In this document: positions 8,849 through 19,561 of the stretch, one piece after another
How the letters are laid out: each line of letters opens with the position of its first letter
How positions within the stretch are numbered: position 1 is the first letter of the stretch
Source of the DNA: Sphingopyxis bauzanensis
Lineage (GTDB): Bacteria; Pseudomonadota; Alphaproteobacteria; Sphingomonadales; Sphingomonadaceae
NCBI RefSeq assembly: GCF_002205675.1
Contig: NZ_NISK01000003.1
Location: 310,001-374,000 of the forward strand
Length of the DNA: 64,000 nt
Direction of reading: 5' to 3'
Program-made: the position numbers and the translations under genes
The notes under the pieces: model-generated
What the model saw: the letters and a program-made list of their open reading frames with translations, nothing else
Databases searched by the model: none
What the model was told of the DNA's origin: nothing

Positions 8849-10525
8849 GTGTGGGGCTGGTTTCGCGTGACTGCTGACTCGATGATCGCGACCATCCTGC
8901 GTCAGGCGCCTGCGGATCGTCGCGCCAGTATCGCGGCGTGGCGCCAGCTTTCCGATATTCTGGCTCAGCGCGGCAATCAACTGGGTGACGAGGATATTCG
9001 TCGTAGCCTGCATGCGTTGGCGGTTTTACGGCCGCGCGTTCCAGAAGCGGTACGCCGCGATTGCGCGCGGGCGATTGCCAAACATGGCCGATTTGCGCCG
9101 CTGGTTGCGCTTTACGCCAACGATGTTCCGGCGGTTGCAGCGATCATGCTGCGCGGCGCGCAACTGTCGGAGGCAGACTGGCTGGCGATGTTGCCCGCGA
9201 CCAATGCGATGGCGCGATCGGTGCTAGCCGGGCGGTCGAATTTGCCCCACGGGGTCTATCGGGCGCTGGCCAGCCTGGGGAGCGCGTCGGTTGCCTTGCC
9301 GCAGCCTGCGGTAGCGGTCGATGCGGCCCCGGCGCCTGTGGTGCCGCTGCACGCAGCACCCGACGCTGCGGTTGAGAACGGCACCAGCCAGATCAGTGAA
9401 CTCGTCCGCCGGATCGATAAATATCAGTCCACCCGCGCCCAGCCTGCCACGGCTGCGGCGCTGCACCAGCAGCGATCGGCGTTTCTGTTCGAGACCGGCC
9501 CCGACGGAGTGGTTCATTGGGTCGACGGCGTCACCCGCGGCGCCGTGATCGGCCTGTCGATCGCGGAGGCGGCGTTTGGCGGCGAACCCGGCACCGATGG
9601 GGTCGCCGCAGGCGCTTTTCGCCAGCGCGCCGAAATCCTCAATGCGCGCATGATGCTGGAAGGAACCCCAGCCGACGCCGGTGAATGGCGCTTTTCGGCA
9701 CTGCCATGGTTCGATCCGGCAACCGGGCAGTTTCGCGGCTATCGCGGCAGCGCGCGCCGCCCCAACCGCAGCGAGACGCCCTATGGTCGGCCCGTCGCCG
9801 AGGATTCAGGCGATTCGATTCGCCAGCTGATCCACGAACTGCGTAGCCCGCTCAATGCGATTTCGGGTTTTGCGCAGATCGTCGCCGGGCAGATGTTTGG
9901 CCCGGTCAGTCAAAGCTATCGCACGATGGCCGACACGATCGTTGCCGACGCGCTATCGGTACAAACGATCATCGACGATCTGGAAACCGCGGCGCGCAGC
10001 AACAGCGCCGTGCCCGTCGACCCGTCACCGAGCGAAGTTGTCGATATGGGAGCGGTCGTCTCTCAAGTCGAGAGCGATCTGGCCGCCCTACTGGCCGAAC
10101 AGCGTGTTGACCTGAGCATCTCGCGCGTTGGCGGACCATTCATGGGGCTGGCCAACGACGCCAATGCACGGCGCATGGTTGGCCGCCTGCTGACCGCGTT
10201 GATAGATGTATCCGAAACGGGTGCAATTCTTGTCGGACAGCTCGTTACCGAATCGCCGCACGACGATATGCTTCAGCTGCGGATCGTTCGCCCCGCGACG
10301 ATTCGCTTTGCCACGGCATCCGACCTGCTCGACCCCGGTTTCAGCCCCGAGGGCGAAGCGCCGGGTGCCGCGGTGCTCAGCCTCGGCTTTTCGTTGCGCC
10401 TCGTCGACAGCCTGGCCCGCGCGGCAGGTGGGCGGCTCGATATCGGGCATAACGCCTTGACCTTGCACCTGCGCTCCGCCAACTCGAAGGCCGAAGCCGG
10501 GCTGGAGGCCCAGCAAGGCGAATAG
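8849..10525 (+). CDS. Histidine kinase-like protein with degenerate ATP-binding domain
   Basis: Up to 558 residues, soluble. The first ~150 residues are helical (ILRQAPADRRASIAAWRQLS), reminiscent of DUF2336-like repeats. A PAS-like segment occupies about 200-300. The phospho-acceptor site is intact: LIHELRSPLNAISGFAQI near residue 330. The C-terminal part should be the HATPase domain, but the usual N box is replaced (NARRMVGRLLTALIDVSETG) and no DxGxG motif is seen; only a weak G2-like GAAVLSLGFSLRLVDSL remains. It may be a pseudokinase or accept phosphate from another kinase. The start is uncertain: GTG 8849, GTG 8867 or ATG 8882 are all possible. No response regulator is adjacent. Confidence 0.75.
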   Translation: MWGWFRVTADSMIATILRQAPADRRASIAAWRQLSDILAQRGNQLGDEDIRRSLHALAVLRPRVPEAVRRDCARAIAKHGRFAPLVALYANDVPAVAAIMLRGAQLSEADWLAMLPATNAMARSVLAGRSNLPHGVYRALASLGSASVALPQPAVAVDAAPAPVVPLHAAPDAAVENGTSQISELVRRIDKYQSTRAQPATAAALHQQRSAFLFETGPDGVVHWVDGVTRGAVIGLSIAEAAFGGEPGTDGVAAGAFRQRAEILNARMMLEGTPADAGEWRFSALPWFDPATGQFRGYRGSARRPNRSETPYGRPVAEDSGDSIRQLIHELRSPLNAISGFAQIVAGQMFGPVSQSYRTMADTIVADALSVQTIIDDLETAARSNSAVPVDPSPSEVVDMGAVVSQVESDLAALLAEQRVDLSISRVGGPFMGLANDANARRMVGRLLTALIDVSETGAILVGQLVTESPHDDMLQLRIVRPATIRFATASDLLDPGFSPEGEAPGAAVLSLGFSLRLVDSLARAAGGRLDIGHNALTLHLRSANSKAEAGLEAQQGE

Positions 10526-10554
10526 CCAGGGCGGCTGCGGGAGCAAAGGGGAGC

Positions 10555-11580
10555 GTGGTGCAGCCTGCGGGGAATTTCTTTGCGGATCCGGCGCCTTCCG
10601 ATCTGGTGGAACTTGCAGCCGATGAGCGACCGCGGTTCTGGGTCACGATCGACACCGAAGAGGATTTCGACTGGACGGCGCCATTTGCGCGTACCGGCTA
10701 CAGCCTTGCGTCAGTTCCCGCGCTCGCCGACTGTCAGGGCTATTTCGAACGCGCGGGCGTGAGGCCGATCTATCTGGTCGATTGGCCCATTGTCGCTGAC
10801 GATCGTGCGGTTGAAATTCTCGGCGCAGCGCAGACGCGCGGCGACTGCGAGATCGGGGCGCAGCTTCACCCATGGGTCACACCACCGCACGACGAAGACG
10901 TCAGCGCGCGCAACAGCTACACGGGCAACCTGGCACTCGATCTGCAACGCGCAAAGATGACGGCGCTGCGGGACGCGATCAGCACGCGCTTCGCCATGAC
11001 GCCGATCGTCTATCGTGCCGGGCGCTATGGGCTTGGCGCCAATACCGCGACGATGCTCGCCGAACTCGGCTTCCGCTGCGATACGTCGGTGCGTTCGGGG
11101 TTCGATTATCGCGCCGGTCACGGCCCCGACTATCGCAGCACTTCTCTGCATCCATGGTGGGTCCGGACGGAGGCAGGGGCGGTACTGGAGATGCCGGTGA
11201 CGACTGTGTTCGGCGGCCTGCTCGGCCGCGCGGGGCGGCATATCTATCACTGCCTGGCACGCAACGGCACGCACGTCGGCGCGGCGCTAGCGCGGCTTGG
11301 CATGGTCGAGCGGATCGCGCTGACGCCTGAAGGGATCCCTGCCGAACGCGCCTGCAAAGCGATCGACCTCGCCATCGATCTGCGCCTGCCCGTCCTCAAC
11401 TTCTCTTTCCATTCGCCGTCGCTTCAGCCCGGCAATACACCCTACGTCCGCACGCCGGCCGATCTCGACCTTTTCTATCGTTGGTGGGACGTGGTGCTGA
11501 ACCACCTGGCGCAGCGCGGGGTCGAGCCGACCACGGCGGCGCAGATCCTGACAATGGCAGAGCACAATGCGACAGCCTAG
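10555..11580 (+). CDS. Polysaccharide deacetylase family protein (WalW-like)
   Basis: 341 residues of NodB-homology fold. The N-terminal RFWVTIDTEEDFDW carries the expected catalytic/metal aspartates, QLHPWVTPPHDED has the histidine of the metal site, and the C-terminal FSFHSPSLQPGNTPY is typical of the WalW subgroup near lipopolysaccharide or capsule genes. No signal peptide is visible, so it may act in the cytoplasm on sugar precursors. The GTG start at 10555 lies 29 bp after the kinase stop, with GGGGAG upstream, suggesting one transcript. The substrate is unknown. Confidence 0.8.
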   Translation: MVQPAGNFFADPAPSDLVELAADERPRFWVTIDTEEDFDWTAPFARTGYSLASVPALADCQGYFERAGVRPIYLVDWPIVADDRAVEILGAAQTRGDCEIGAQLHPWVTPPHDEDVSARNSYTGNLALDLQRAKMTALRDAISTRFAMTPIVYRAGRYGLGANTATMLAELGFRCDTSVRSGFDYRAGHGPDYRSTSLHPWWVRTEAGAVLEMPVTTVFGGLLGRAGRHIYHCLARNGTHVGAALARLGMVERIALTPEGIPAERACKAIDLAIDLRLPVLNFSFHSPSLQPGNTPYVRTPADLDLFYRWWDVVLNHLAQRGVEPTTAAQILTMAEHNATA

Positions 11581-11598
11581 CGTTGGCGCTTGCCAACG
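11581..11598 (+). terminator. Stem-loop directly after the deacetylase stop
   Basis: CGTTGGC and GCCAACG form a perfect 7-bp stem with a 4-nt loop, starting one base after the stop codon. There is no U-tract, so it may be a weak or rho-assisted terminator or protect the 3' end. It also separates the gene from the tRNA 36 bp further on. Confidence 0.35.
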
Positions 11599-11634
11599 CG
11601 CCGCGCGCTCCGCTATCGCCGCATTTCCCTACGG

Positions 11635-11710
11635 GGGCCTGTAGCTCAATGGTTAGAGCTGGCCGCTCATAACGGCTAGGTTGCGGGTTCGAGTCCTGCC
11701 GGGCCCACCA
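11635..11710 (+). tRNA. tRNA with CAT anticodon (probably tRNA-Ile2, possibly Met)
   Basis: Complete cloverleaf: acceptor GGGCCTG/CGGGCCC, D arm GCTC/GAGC, anticodon stem GGCCG/CGGCT with loop CTCATAA, T arm GCGGG/CCTGC, discriminator A and encoded CCA. CAT anticodons serve initiator Met, elongator Met, or Ile2 after lysidine modification. The G1-C72 pair excludes the usual initiator. The acceptor and D-loop sequence look more like Ile2 than elongator Met, but this needs the anticodon-modifying enzyme's identity rules to settle. Confidence 0.9.
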
Positions 11711-11781
11711 TTTTCCCTCCACCATTTCCCTTGCAAATCGAAACCGATCGCGGTCCATTGCGGCAAGAGGAGGAGCGGGGC

Positions 11782-13257
11782 ATGGGAAAGCGGCGGAATG
11801 TACTATGTGGTGGGCTTGCGGTCGTTGCGGTGGTCGCAGGAACGGTTGCGGTACGCACGGCAAGCTTTGCGCCCACGGACATCGCCGATGGCACCGACAT
11901 CCGGCTGGCCGCGGCTCCCCCTTATGATCTCAGTGCCGCCGTTGCAAACCTGAGCGCAGCGGCGCAGATCCGCACGATCTCGCATCAGGATCCTGCGGAC
12001 GATGAGGTCGTCGAATGGGACCGCTTGCACGCATGGCTAGCGGCGACTTATCCCGACACTCACCGTGCGATGACGCGCACTATCTTGCCCAACCGGACGT
12101 TGATCTATCACTGGCAGGGCAGCGACGCTTCGCTGGCACCGATTATTGTAATGGCGCATCAGGACGTCGTGCCAGTCACCGAAGGAACCGAGCGCGACTG
12201 GAAATATCCTCCTTTTGCCGGGACGATCGCCGAACAGGCGGTGTGGGGACGCGGTACGGTTGACGATAAGGGATCGCTTGTCGGCCTGTTCGAAGCTTTG
12301 GAAGCGCTCGCGGGGCAGGGGTTCCAGCCCAAACGCGGTATCTATCTCGTCTCGGGGCATGACGAAGAGGTCGGTGGATCGGGCGCCGCGGCAGCGGCCG
12401 CCAAATTGAAAGCCGAGGGGGTACGCGCCTTGTTCACCCTAGACGAGGGCAGCGTGGAGCTGCGCGATACCCCGGTCATCAACGGCCCCGCGATCCTGAT
12501 CGGAGTGGCCGAAAAGGGCTATGCGACGCTGAAAGTCACCGCCAACGCGCCCGGCGGACACAGTTCGATGCCGCCGGCTGAAACCGGGGTGACGACGCTG
12601 GCGCGCGCGGTTCTGGCGATCACCGAAAGTCCCTTTCCCATGGAAATGCGCGGACCGGGGGCGGCGATGGTGGAATCCCTCGCCACCCACAAGGGCGGCA
12701 CGACCAAGATGGCGGTGGCCAACCAATGGCTGTTCGCCCCCTTGCTGAAACGTCAGCTCGGTGCTTCGCCGTCCTCGGCGGCGGCGTTCCACACGACGAT
12801 CGCGCCGACGATGCTTGAGGGAAGCCCGAAGGAAAATGTCCTGCCGCAATCGGCGACCGCATTGATCAACTATCGCATTGCGCCGTGGAACAGGTCTGCT
12901 GACGTCATGGCGGCGGCCAAGGCGGCGGTGGGCGACGCACCGGTGGAGTTCAGCTGGGTCAAGCCGCCGAATGAACCATCGCGCGTCTCATCGACCAGTT
13001 CACAGGGCTGGAAATACGTCGTTGCCGCGGCGCGTGCTGATGCTCCCGACGCCGTCGTCGCGCCATTTCTGGTGGTGGGCGCGACTGACGGTCGCAGCAT
13101 GGCGCCAATTTCGGAGGATGTGTACCGCTTCATGCCGATGCATTTCTCGCTGAAAGAAACGGCGATGATTCACGGCACTAACGAACATATGACAATCGAC
13201 AGCTTCAAGCGCATGATCGATTTCTATGCGCGGCTGATCGCGACGTCCGCCGGTTAA
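11782..13257 (+). CDS. M20 family zinc metallopeptidase, membrane-anchored or secreted
   Basis: 491 residues. Charged start MGKRRN followed by a hydrophobic stretch ([17 protein letters not shown]) gives an N-terminal anchor or signal peptide, so the enzyme faces the periplasm. Catalytic motifs: [12 protein letters not shown] (first metal histidine and nearby Asp), [11 protein letters not shown] (bridging Asp), [12 protein letters not shown] (general base and metal Glu). The dimerisation domain follows at about 260-370. This is the carboxypeptidase/PM20D1-like branch. A strong GAGGAGG site precedes ATG 11782. It stands between two tRNA genes. Peptide substrates are unknown. Confidence 0.88.
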   Translation: MGKRRNVLCGGLAVVAVVAGTVAVRTASFAPTDIADGTDIRLAAAPPYDLSAAVANLSAAAQIRTISHQDPADDEVVEWDRLHAWLAATYPDTHRAMTRTILPNRTLIYHWQGSDASLAPIIVMAHQDVVPVTEGTERDWKYPPFAGTIAEQAVWGRGTVDDKGSLVGLFEALEALAGQGFQPKRGIYLVSGHDEEVGGSGAAAAAAKLKAEGVRALFTLDEGSVELRDTPVINGPAILIGVAEKGYATLKVTANAPGGHSSMPPAETGVTTLARAVLAITESPFPMEMRGPGAAMVESLATHKGGTTKMAVANQWLFAPLLKRQLGASPSSAAAFHTTIAPTMLEGSPKENVLPQSATALINYRIAPWNRSADVMAAAKAAVGDAPVEFSWVKPPNEPSRVSSTSSQGWKYVVAAARADAPDAVVAPFLVVGATDGRSMAPISEDVYRFMPMHFSLKETAMIHGTNEHMTIDSFKRMIDFYARLIATSAG

Positions 13258-13285
13258 ACGCGGCGGGAATGATGTGGGAAGACAG

Positions 13286-13362
<77 letters not shown>

Positions 13363-13423
13363 ACTACTGGTGGGCGCCTTAGACAGGGGAATGTCGCAAG
13401 TCTATCCCGCCCGTGCAAAATGC

Positions 13424-13459
13424 AAAGAAAAAGGCGGCCGTCCCGAAGGAAGACCGCCC
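13424..13459 (-). terminator. Rho-independent terminator of the Ala-rich lipoprotein gene
   Basis: On the minus strand a GGCGGTC/GGCCGCC stem (7 bp with one G-T) is followed by TTTTTCTTT. It lies about 40 bp after the lipoprotein stop. Confidence 0.75.
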
Positions 13460-13496
13460 GTTTCTCGTTTCAGTCAACGCCCCGAAGGGCTGTGAC

Positions 13497-13769
13497 TTAC
13501 TTAGCTTCTTCAGCCGGAGCAGCAGCGGCGTCAGCCGGAGCAGCAGCGGTCGCAGCAGCGTCGGCCGGAGCAGCAGCTTCGGCACCAGCGGCAGCAGCTT
13601 CGGCACCAGCGGCAGCGGCGTCGGCGCCAGCAGCAGCGGCGTCGGCGCCTTCTTCAGCAACAGCTTCAGCGGCCGGGGCTTCCGTGGTGGCTTCTTCAGC
13701 AGCCTTTTCACCGCAAGCGGCGAGGGCGAACATGCTGGCAGCAGCAGCGATAGCAGCAAATTTCTTCAT
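13497..13769 (-). CDS. Alanine-rich repeat lipoprotein
   Basis: 90 residues. The signal peptide MKKFAAIAAAASMFALAAC ends in a clear lipobox (ALAAC), so the mature protein should be lipid-anchored at Cys19. The rest is low-complexity: short glutamate-rich start (GEKAAEEATTEAP) then repeated units of the type GADAAAA/GAEAAAA and PADAAA, almost only Ala, Glu, Asp, Gly and Pro. No known domain. Ala/Glu-rich helices of this kind are seen in Lpp-like periplasmic spacers, but similarity is compositional only. It is followed by a good terminator and so is expressed alone. Confidence 0.75.
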   Translation of the reverse strand: MKKFAAIAAAASMFALAACGEKAAEEATTEAPAAEAVAEEGADAAAAGADAAAAGAEAAAAGAEAAAPADAAATAAAPADAAAAPAEEAK

Positions 13770-14133
13770 GATGTGTGGGCTCCCTAAAATGCCTTACCGC
13801 GATGGGGAAACTTCCCGTCCCGCGAGCGGCGGGATTTAGCCGTTCCGTATGGATCGTCAACAAAAATAATTGAGATGCCCCGCGCTGGCGGAAAACTGTC
13901 ATTCCTGCGCAACAAATCGATCGATACGCTATCGACAAGTCAGGCAAGAATCGCCAAATTTTGCATTTGGCCACGTCATATGACGTTGATGATCGTCTTT
14001 GACAGACTGGAACCGACTGGCGCAGCAGCGAGCGACAGGCGTCGATTGCCAAGTCCGCCCCCATTCGCTAACCGGCCCACGATTCATTCTCTCCCGGCCG
14101 CGCGCGCGGCCCAGCCCAAATCCGGAGCATTCC
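13770..14133. other. Intergenic region between divergent lipoprotein and ettA genes
   Basis: 364 bp with no supported gene. It must hold the promoters of both divergent genes. The part near 13880-13980 is more A/T-rich than the surroundings. I see no strong repeat or RNA signature. An upstream in-frame ATG at 13999 for ettA would add 45 residues that do not resemble the family. Confidence 0.5.
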
Positions 14134-15813
<1,680 letters not shown>

Positions 15814-15818
15814 CCGCG

Positions 15819-16262
15819 ATGGGGGAGGCGGCGCCAATCTCGTCGAGCGCCATCCGCTTGGACGCGGATGCGCTCAACGCGTTTATGGCCGAAGCCTTCC
15901 CTCATTCTGCGCCGGGCTCGCGCGGCGCCGTCGTCTCTGCCGTGCCGGGCCATATTCAGGCCCGGATGGAGCCGACCGAATTGGCGTTGCGCCCCGGCGG
16001 GTTAATCTCCGGTCCGACGCAGATGGGTTTCGCCGACATGGCCGCCTATGCGCTCGTCCTCGCGCATATCGGCCCGGTCGCGATGGCGGTGACGAGTGCG
16101 CTCAATTACCAGTTCCTGCGCCCGTGCCGCCCCGGGCCGCTGTTCGCCGACGCCCATATGCTGCGCCTCGGCAAACGGCTCGCGGTGATGGATGTGCGGA
16201 TTTGGACCGACGATCCGAATAAGCCGGTCGGGCAGGCGAATGTGACATACGCGATTCCCTAG
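15819..16262 (+). CDS. PaaI-like hotdog-fold thioesterase
   Basis: 147 residues. The central GGLISGPTQMGFADMAAYA corresponds to the hotdog helix with the catalytic Asp, and LNYQFLRPCRPGPLFADAHM to the strand region of the PaaI/YbgC-type acyl-CoA thioesterases. It begins 5 bp after ettA, overlapping in expression. The acyl substrate cannot be told. Confidence 0.8.
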   Translation: MGEAAPISSSAIRLDADALNAFMAEAFPHSAPGSRGAVVSAVPGHIQARMEPTELALRPGGLISGPTQMGFADMAAYALVLAHIGPVAMAVTSALNYQFLRPCRPGPLFADAHMLRLGKRLAVMDVRIWTDDPNKPVGQANVTYAIP

Positions 16263-16328
16263 ATCATTACGATCGACGACCGCTAACGACAAATTGCACC
16301 CACCGCCCCAACGATAACGCTCATGTGA

Positions 16329-16913
16329 TCAGCTTGTTGCGGGCGGAACCTCCCACAGCATCAATTTGGTCGCGTAAACATCCTCGCGCGCCTTCGCGGC
16401 GTCGAGACGTTCCAGCCTGATGCTGCCTTTCAAGGCGCCCATTTCGATCATCGCGCCGATCACCACGACCCCGCCCGCGCCGACATCGATGTCAAATTCG
16501 GCAGGATGCGCCAGCTTGGCCTTGGCGGTTGCAATATGCAGGCGGTGTGGCCCCGGTTTGACATCGGCCATCAGCATCTGGCCCGACTTGATCTGGCCTT
16601 GTCCCCTGCCGTCGAGCGTTACGTTCATGCCCTGCAGCGCCGCAACAAAGCCACGGCGCGTAACATAGATGCGTGCTTTGCCCGTCGGCGCTTGCATCGT
16701 TCGCGCGTCGGCAATCGCCGCTGTGTCCGCCTTCGCGCCACTTTTGTTGCTCGACAGCGCCCAGAAACAGAAGATCACGATGCCGCCGATGAGAAGCACC
16801 GACAGGATGAGCAAGGTTACCGGGGATAGAACGCTGGCCAACGACGGTCCCATGAACGCGCCGACCACCGCCGCCACAAAAATGAGGGTCAGCCACATCG
16901 CATTCTTGCTCAT
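16329..16913 (-). CDS. Membrane protein with DUF2846/PEGA-like C-terminal domain
   Basis: 194 residues. Two membrane helices at about 7-27 and 31-53 (LIFVAAVVGAFMGPSLASVL, then LLILSVLLIGGIVIFCFWAL), then a beta-rich domain beginning KARIYVTRRGFVAALQGMNV, with DVKPGPHRLHIATAKAKLA typical of DUF2846 or PEGA-like surface domains. It sits 14 bp downstream of the carbonic anhydrase gene on the same strand. Function unknown; the domain assignment is by eye. Confidence 0.6.
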   Translation of the reverse strand: MSKNAMWLTLIFVAAVVGAFMGPSLASVLSPVTLLILSVLLIGGIVIFCFWALSSNKSGAKADTAAIADARTMQAPTGKARIYVTRRGFVAALQGMNVTLDGRGQGQIKSGQMLMADVKPGPHRLHIATAKAKLAHPAEFDIDVGAGGVVVIGAMIEMGALKGSIRLERLDAAKAREDVYATKLMLWEVPPATS

Positions 16914-16927
16914 ATCGCGTCTCCTGT

Positions 16928-17569
16928 TCAGGCGGCGGGTTCAAACTCCCCCGTCGCTTCTTCTAAAAGATGCAGCACCCCGTCGCTGATCGCGAAAAAG
17001 GCGCCCCGCAGCCGCAGCGTTCCGCGGCGTTCTTTTTCCTGGATGCAGGGGAAGGTGCGCAGATTGTCGATGCTGACGCGCACCGCGGCCAGTTCCATCG
17101 CGCGACCGGCGTCGCGGTTGTCGATGTCGGCATGATTGCGACGCACCTGCTCGCTGGCGTCGTCGAGCATCGCGATCCAGTCGGCGATAAAACCGCCGCG
17201 GCCGGGCTCGGCGCCCGCCATCGAGCGATGCAGCGCGGCATGGCAGCCGCCGCACAGGCCATGCCCCATCACGACGATTTCCTCGACCCGCAAGAATTGA
17301 ACGGCGAATTCGAGCGCCGCCGACACGCCGTGGCGGCCCGGCGTCGTTTCGAACGGCGGCACTAAAGCTGCCACATTGCGGACAACGAAGATTTCGCCCG
17401 GATTGGTATCGAAAATCTGCGACGGTTCGACGCGGCTGTCGGAGCAGGCGATCACCATCACCTTGGGCGATTGCCCCTCGGCCAACCCGTCCCAACGCTC
17501 GCGCTGTTCCTGCCAGCCGCCGTTTCGGAAACGACGGTAACCGTCGATCATATCTGCAAAGTGAGTCAT
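16928..17569 (-). CDS. Beta-class carbonic anhydrase
   Basis: 213 residues. Interconverts CO2 and bicarbonate. The zinc ligands are in [11 protein letters not shown] (Cys, Asp-Arg dyad) and [15 protein letters not shown] (His and Cys). RNVAALVPP is the conserved strand after the first motif. Cytoplasmic, no signal peptide. The length and motif spacing are normal. It is divergent from lipA and followed closely by the DUF2846-like gene. Confidence 0.92.
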   Translation of the reverse strand: MTHFADMIDGYRRFRNGGWQEQRERWDGLAEGQSPKVMVIACSDSRVEPSQIFDTNPGEIFVVRNVAALVPPFETTPGRHGVSAALEFAVQFLRVEEIVVMGHGLCGGCHAALHRSMAGAEPGRGGFIADWIAMLDDASEQVRRNHADIDNRDAGRAMELAAVRVSIDNLRTFPCIQEKERRGTLRLRGAFFAISDGVLHLLEEATGEFEPAA

Positions 17570-17631
17570 GCACGCGCCTTAGCATAGCTAGGGAGGTTGA
17601 GAAGAGGCGCGTGCGCGACTATGTGGGCAAA

Positions 17632-18567
17632 ATGAACGCTCCCGCACAGCCCGTTTCGACGCCCAGCCAGCGCACCCGCAAGCCCGACTGGATTCGCGTC
17701 AAGGCGCCCACCAGCCCCGGCTATGCCGAAACGCGCAAGCTGATGCGCGAGCTGAACCTCAACACCGTGTGCGAAGAGGCGGCGTGCCCGAACATCGGCG
17801 AATGCTGGACCAAGAAGCATGCGACGGTGATGATCCTGGGCGACACTTGCACGCGCGCTTGCGCCTTTTGCAACGTCAAGACGGGGATGCCGCGCGCGGT
17901 CGATCCGCTTGAGCCCGAACATACTGCGATTGCGGCGGCGAAGATGGGGCTGAGCCATATCGTCATCACCTCGGTCGATCGCGACGACCTGCCCGACGGC
18001 GGGGCAAGCCAGTTCGTCAAGGTGATCAACGCACTGCGCCGCGAGACACCGCAGACGACGATCGAAATCCTGACCCCCGATTTTCGCAACAAGCCCGAAA
18101 GCGCGATCGCGGCGATCGTCGATGCCCGGCCCGACGTCTATAACCACAACCTCGAAACCGTACCGCGGCTCTATCCGACGATCCGCCCCGGTGCGCGCTA
18201 TTATGCGTCGCTACGCCTGCTCGAAAGCGTCAAGCGCCGCGATCCGTCGATCTTCACCAAGTCGGGGATCATGCTCGGTCTGGGCGAACAGCGGATGGAG
18301 GTGCATCAGGTGATGGACGACATGCGCAGCGCCGACATCGATTTCATGACGATGGGCCAATATCTGCAACCGACGCCGAAGCATGCCAAGGTGATCGACT
18401 TCGTGACGCCACAGGCATTCGACGCCTATGCGCAGATCGCGCGCGCCAAAGGTTTCCTGCAAGTCGCTTCGTCGCCGCTGACGCGCTCCAGCTATCACGC
18501 CGGCGACGATTTCGAGCGGATGCGCGCCGCGCGCGAGGCGCAGTTGGCGCGCTCCAGCATCGACTGA
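17632..18567 (+). CDS. lipA: Lipoyl synthase
   Basis: Radical-SAM enzyme that inserts two sulfurs into octanoyl-protein to make lipoyl groups on 2-oxoacid dehydrogenases. The auxiliary iron-sulfur cluster motif is [13 protein letters not shown], and the SAM cluster motif is [10 protein letters not shown] (CxxxCxxC). The C-terminal [10 protein letters not shown] motif is present. ATG 17632 gives the usual MNAPAQPV start (311 residues); a GTG at 17611 is in frame. The Coq10-like gene follows after 8 bp. Confidence 0.93.
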   Translation: MNAPAQPVSTPSQRTRKPDWIRVKAPTSPGYAETRKLMRELNLNTVCEEAACPNIGECWTKKHATVMILGDTCTRACAFCNVKTGMPRAVDPLEPEHTAIAAAKMGLSHIVITSVDRDDLPDGGASQFVKVINALRRETPQTTIEILTPDFRNKPESAIAAIVDARPDVYNHNLETVPRLYPTIRPGARYYASLRLLESVKRRDPSIFTKSGIMLGLGEQRMEVHQVMDDMRSADIDFMTMGQYLQPTPKHAKVIDFVTPQAFDAYAQIARAKGFLQVASSPLTRSSYHAGDDFERMRAAREAQLARSSID

Positions 18568-18575
18568 CCCCGCGC

Positions 18576-19055
18576 TTGCCAAGGCACCACGAAACCCGCG
18601 TCCTGCCGTATAGCGACGAGCAGATGTTCGCGCTCGTTACCGATATCGAGCGTTACCCCGAGTTCCTGCCCTGGGTCATCGCGCTGCGAATCCGTAGTGA
18701 CAGCGAGCATGAGGCGGTCGCCGACATGATCGTGGGCTTCAAGGGGCTGCGCGAAAGCTTTTCCTGCCGCGTTCACAAGGACCGCCCGCGCACCGTGACG
18801 GTCAGCTATATCGACGGCCCAATGCGCCACCTCAGGAACGAATGGCAATTCGCGCCGGTTGAAGGCGGCGGTTGCCGCGTCGACTTCATGGTCGACTTTG
18901 CCTTCCGCAGCCGGATGTTCGAAGCCTTGGCCGGGCAGATGTTCGACAAGGCGCTGCGCAAGATGATCGCGGCGTTCGAAACGCGCGCCGACGATCTTTA
19001 CGCGGCGGGAAGGGCGATGTCTTCCGACGGGCGTAGTTCGTCCCTTTCGGGTTGA
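18576..19055 (+). CDS. Coq10/RatA-like START-domain protein (SRPBCC fold)
   Basis: 159 residues of the polyketide-cyclase/START fold with the family opening PRHHETRVLPYSDEQMFALV and the core DIERYPEFLPWV. Members bind ubiquinone or related lipids and aid respiration; the E. coli RatA toxin claim belongs to the same family. A TTG start at 18576 yields the usual N-terminus. It follows lipA by 8 bp and overlaps the convergent cinA-like gene by 58 bp at its 3' end. Confidence 0.85.
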   Translation: MPRHHETRVLPYSDEQMFALVTDIERYPEFLPWVIALRIRSDSEHEAVADMIVGFKGLRESFSCRVHKDRPRTVTVSYIDGPMRHLRNEWQFAPVEGGGCRVDFMVDFAFRSRMFEALAGQMFDKALRKMIAAFETRADDLYAAGRAMSSDGRSSSLSG

Positions 19056-19561
19056 AGCAGGTCGAGCGCGAATAATGTGGCATGGTGGCGGATCGCGGCG
19101 CGATCGCCGCCTTCAAACTGCACCCGCTGGGTAAAATAATCGTCTGAATTCTGGCCGCGCAGCGCGCGGGCAAAAACGACCAGGCCCACCGGCTTTTTCT
19201 CTGATCCGCCACCGGGACCAGCTATACCGGTGATCGCGACTGCAATATCGGCATCGCTGTTGGCGAGCGCGCCGGTGGCCATCGCCCATGCCGTGGCCAG
19301 TGAAACTTCGCCGAAGGTTTCAAGGATTTCGCTGCTGACGTCGAGCTGGCTTTGCTTGGCATGACCCGAATAGGTGATGAAACCCGCCGAGAACACGTCA
19401 GAGCTGCCCGCGATATCGGTCAGCGCGGCGCTGACCATCCCGCCGGTGCAGCTTTCGGCGACCGCGATCTTGCGACCCGCGGCGCGATTGTTGGCGAGCA
19501 CGCTGGTCGCCAGCCTATTGCGCACGGCAAACCGCGTTTCATCGTCAGGCAGCACGGTCAA
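18998..19561 (-). CDS. CinA C-terminal domain protein (NMN/nicotinamide-nucleotide amidase)
   Basis: 187 residues comprising only the CinA C-terminal deamidase domain. The signature VAESCTGGMVSAALTDIAG is near residue 35 and AITGIAGPGGGSEKKPVG near residue 115. Such short CinA (PncC) proteins convert NMN to nicotinic acid mononucleotide in NAD salvage. It starts inside the end of ispDF (4-bp ATGA-type overlap), so the two are co-transcribed, and its 3' end overlaps the coq10-like gene on the other strand. Confidence 0.88.
   Translation of the reverse strand: MTVLPDDETRFAVRNRLATSVLANNRAAGRKIAVAESCTGGMVSAALTDIAGSSDVFSAGFITYSGHAKQSQLDVSSEILETFGEVSLATAWAMATGALANSDADIAVAITGIAGPGGGSEKKPVGLVVFARALRGQNSDDYFTQRVQFEGGDRAAIRHHATLFALDLLQPERDELRPSEDIALPAA

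Noticed and set aside
13999..14133. 45-residue N-terminal extension of EttA
   Set aside because: Does not resemble the family; ATG 14134 gives the standard start.
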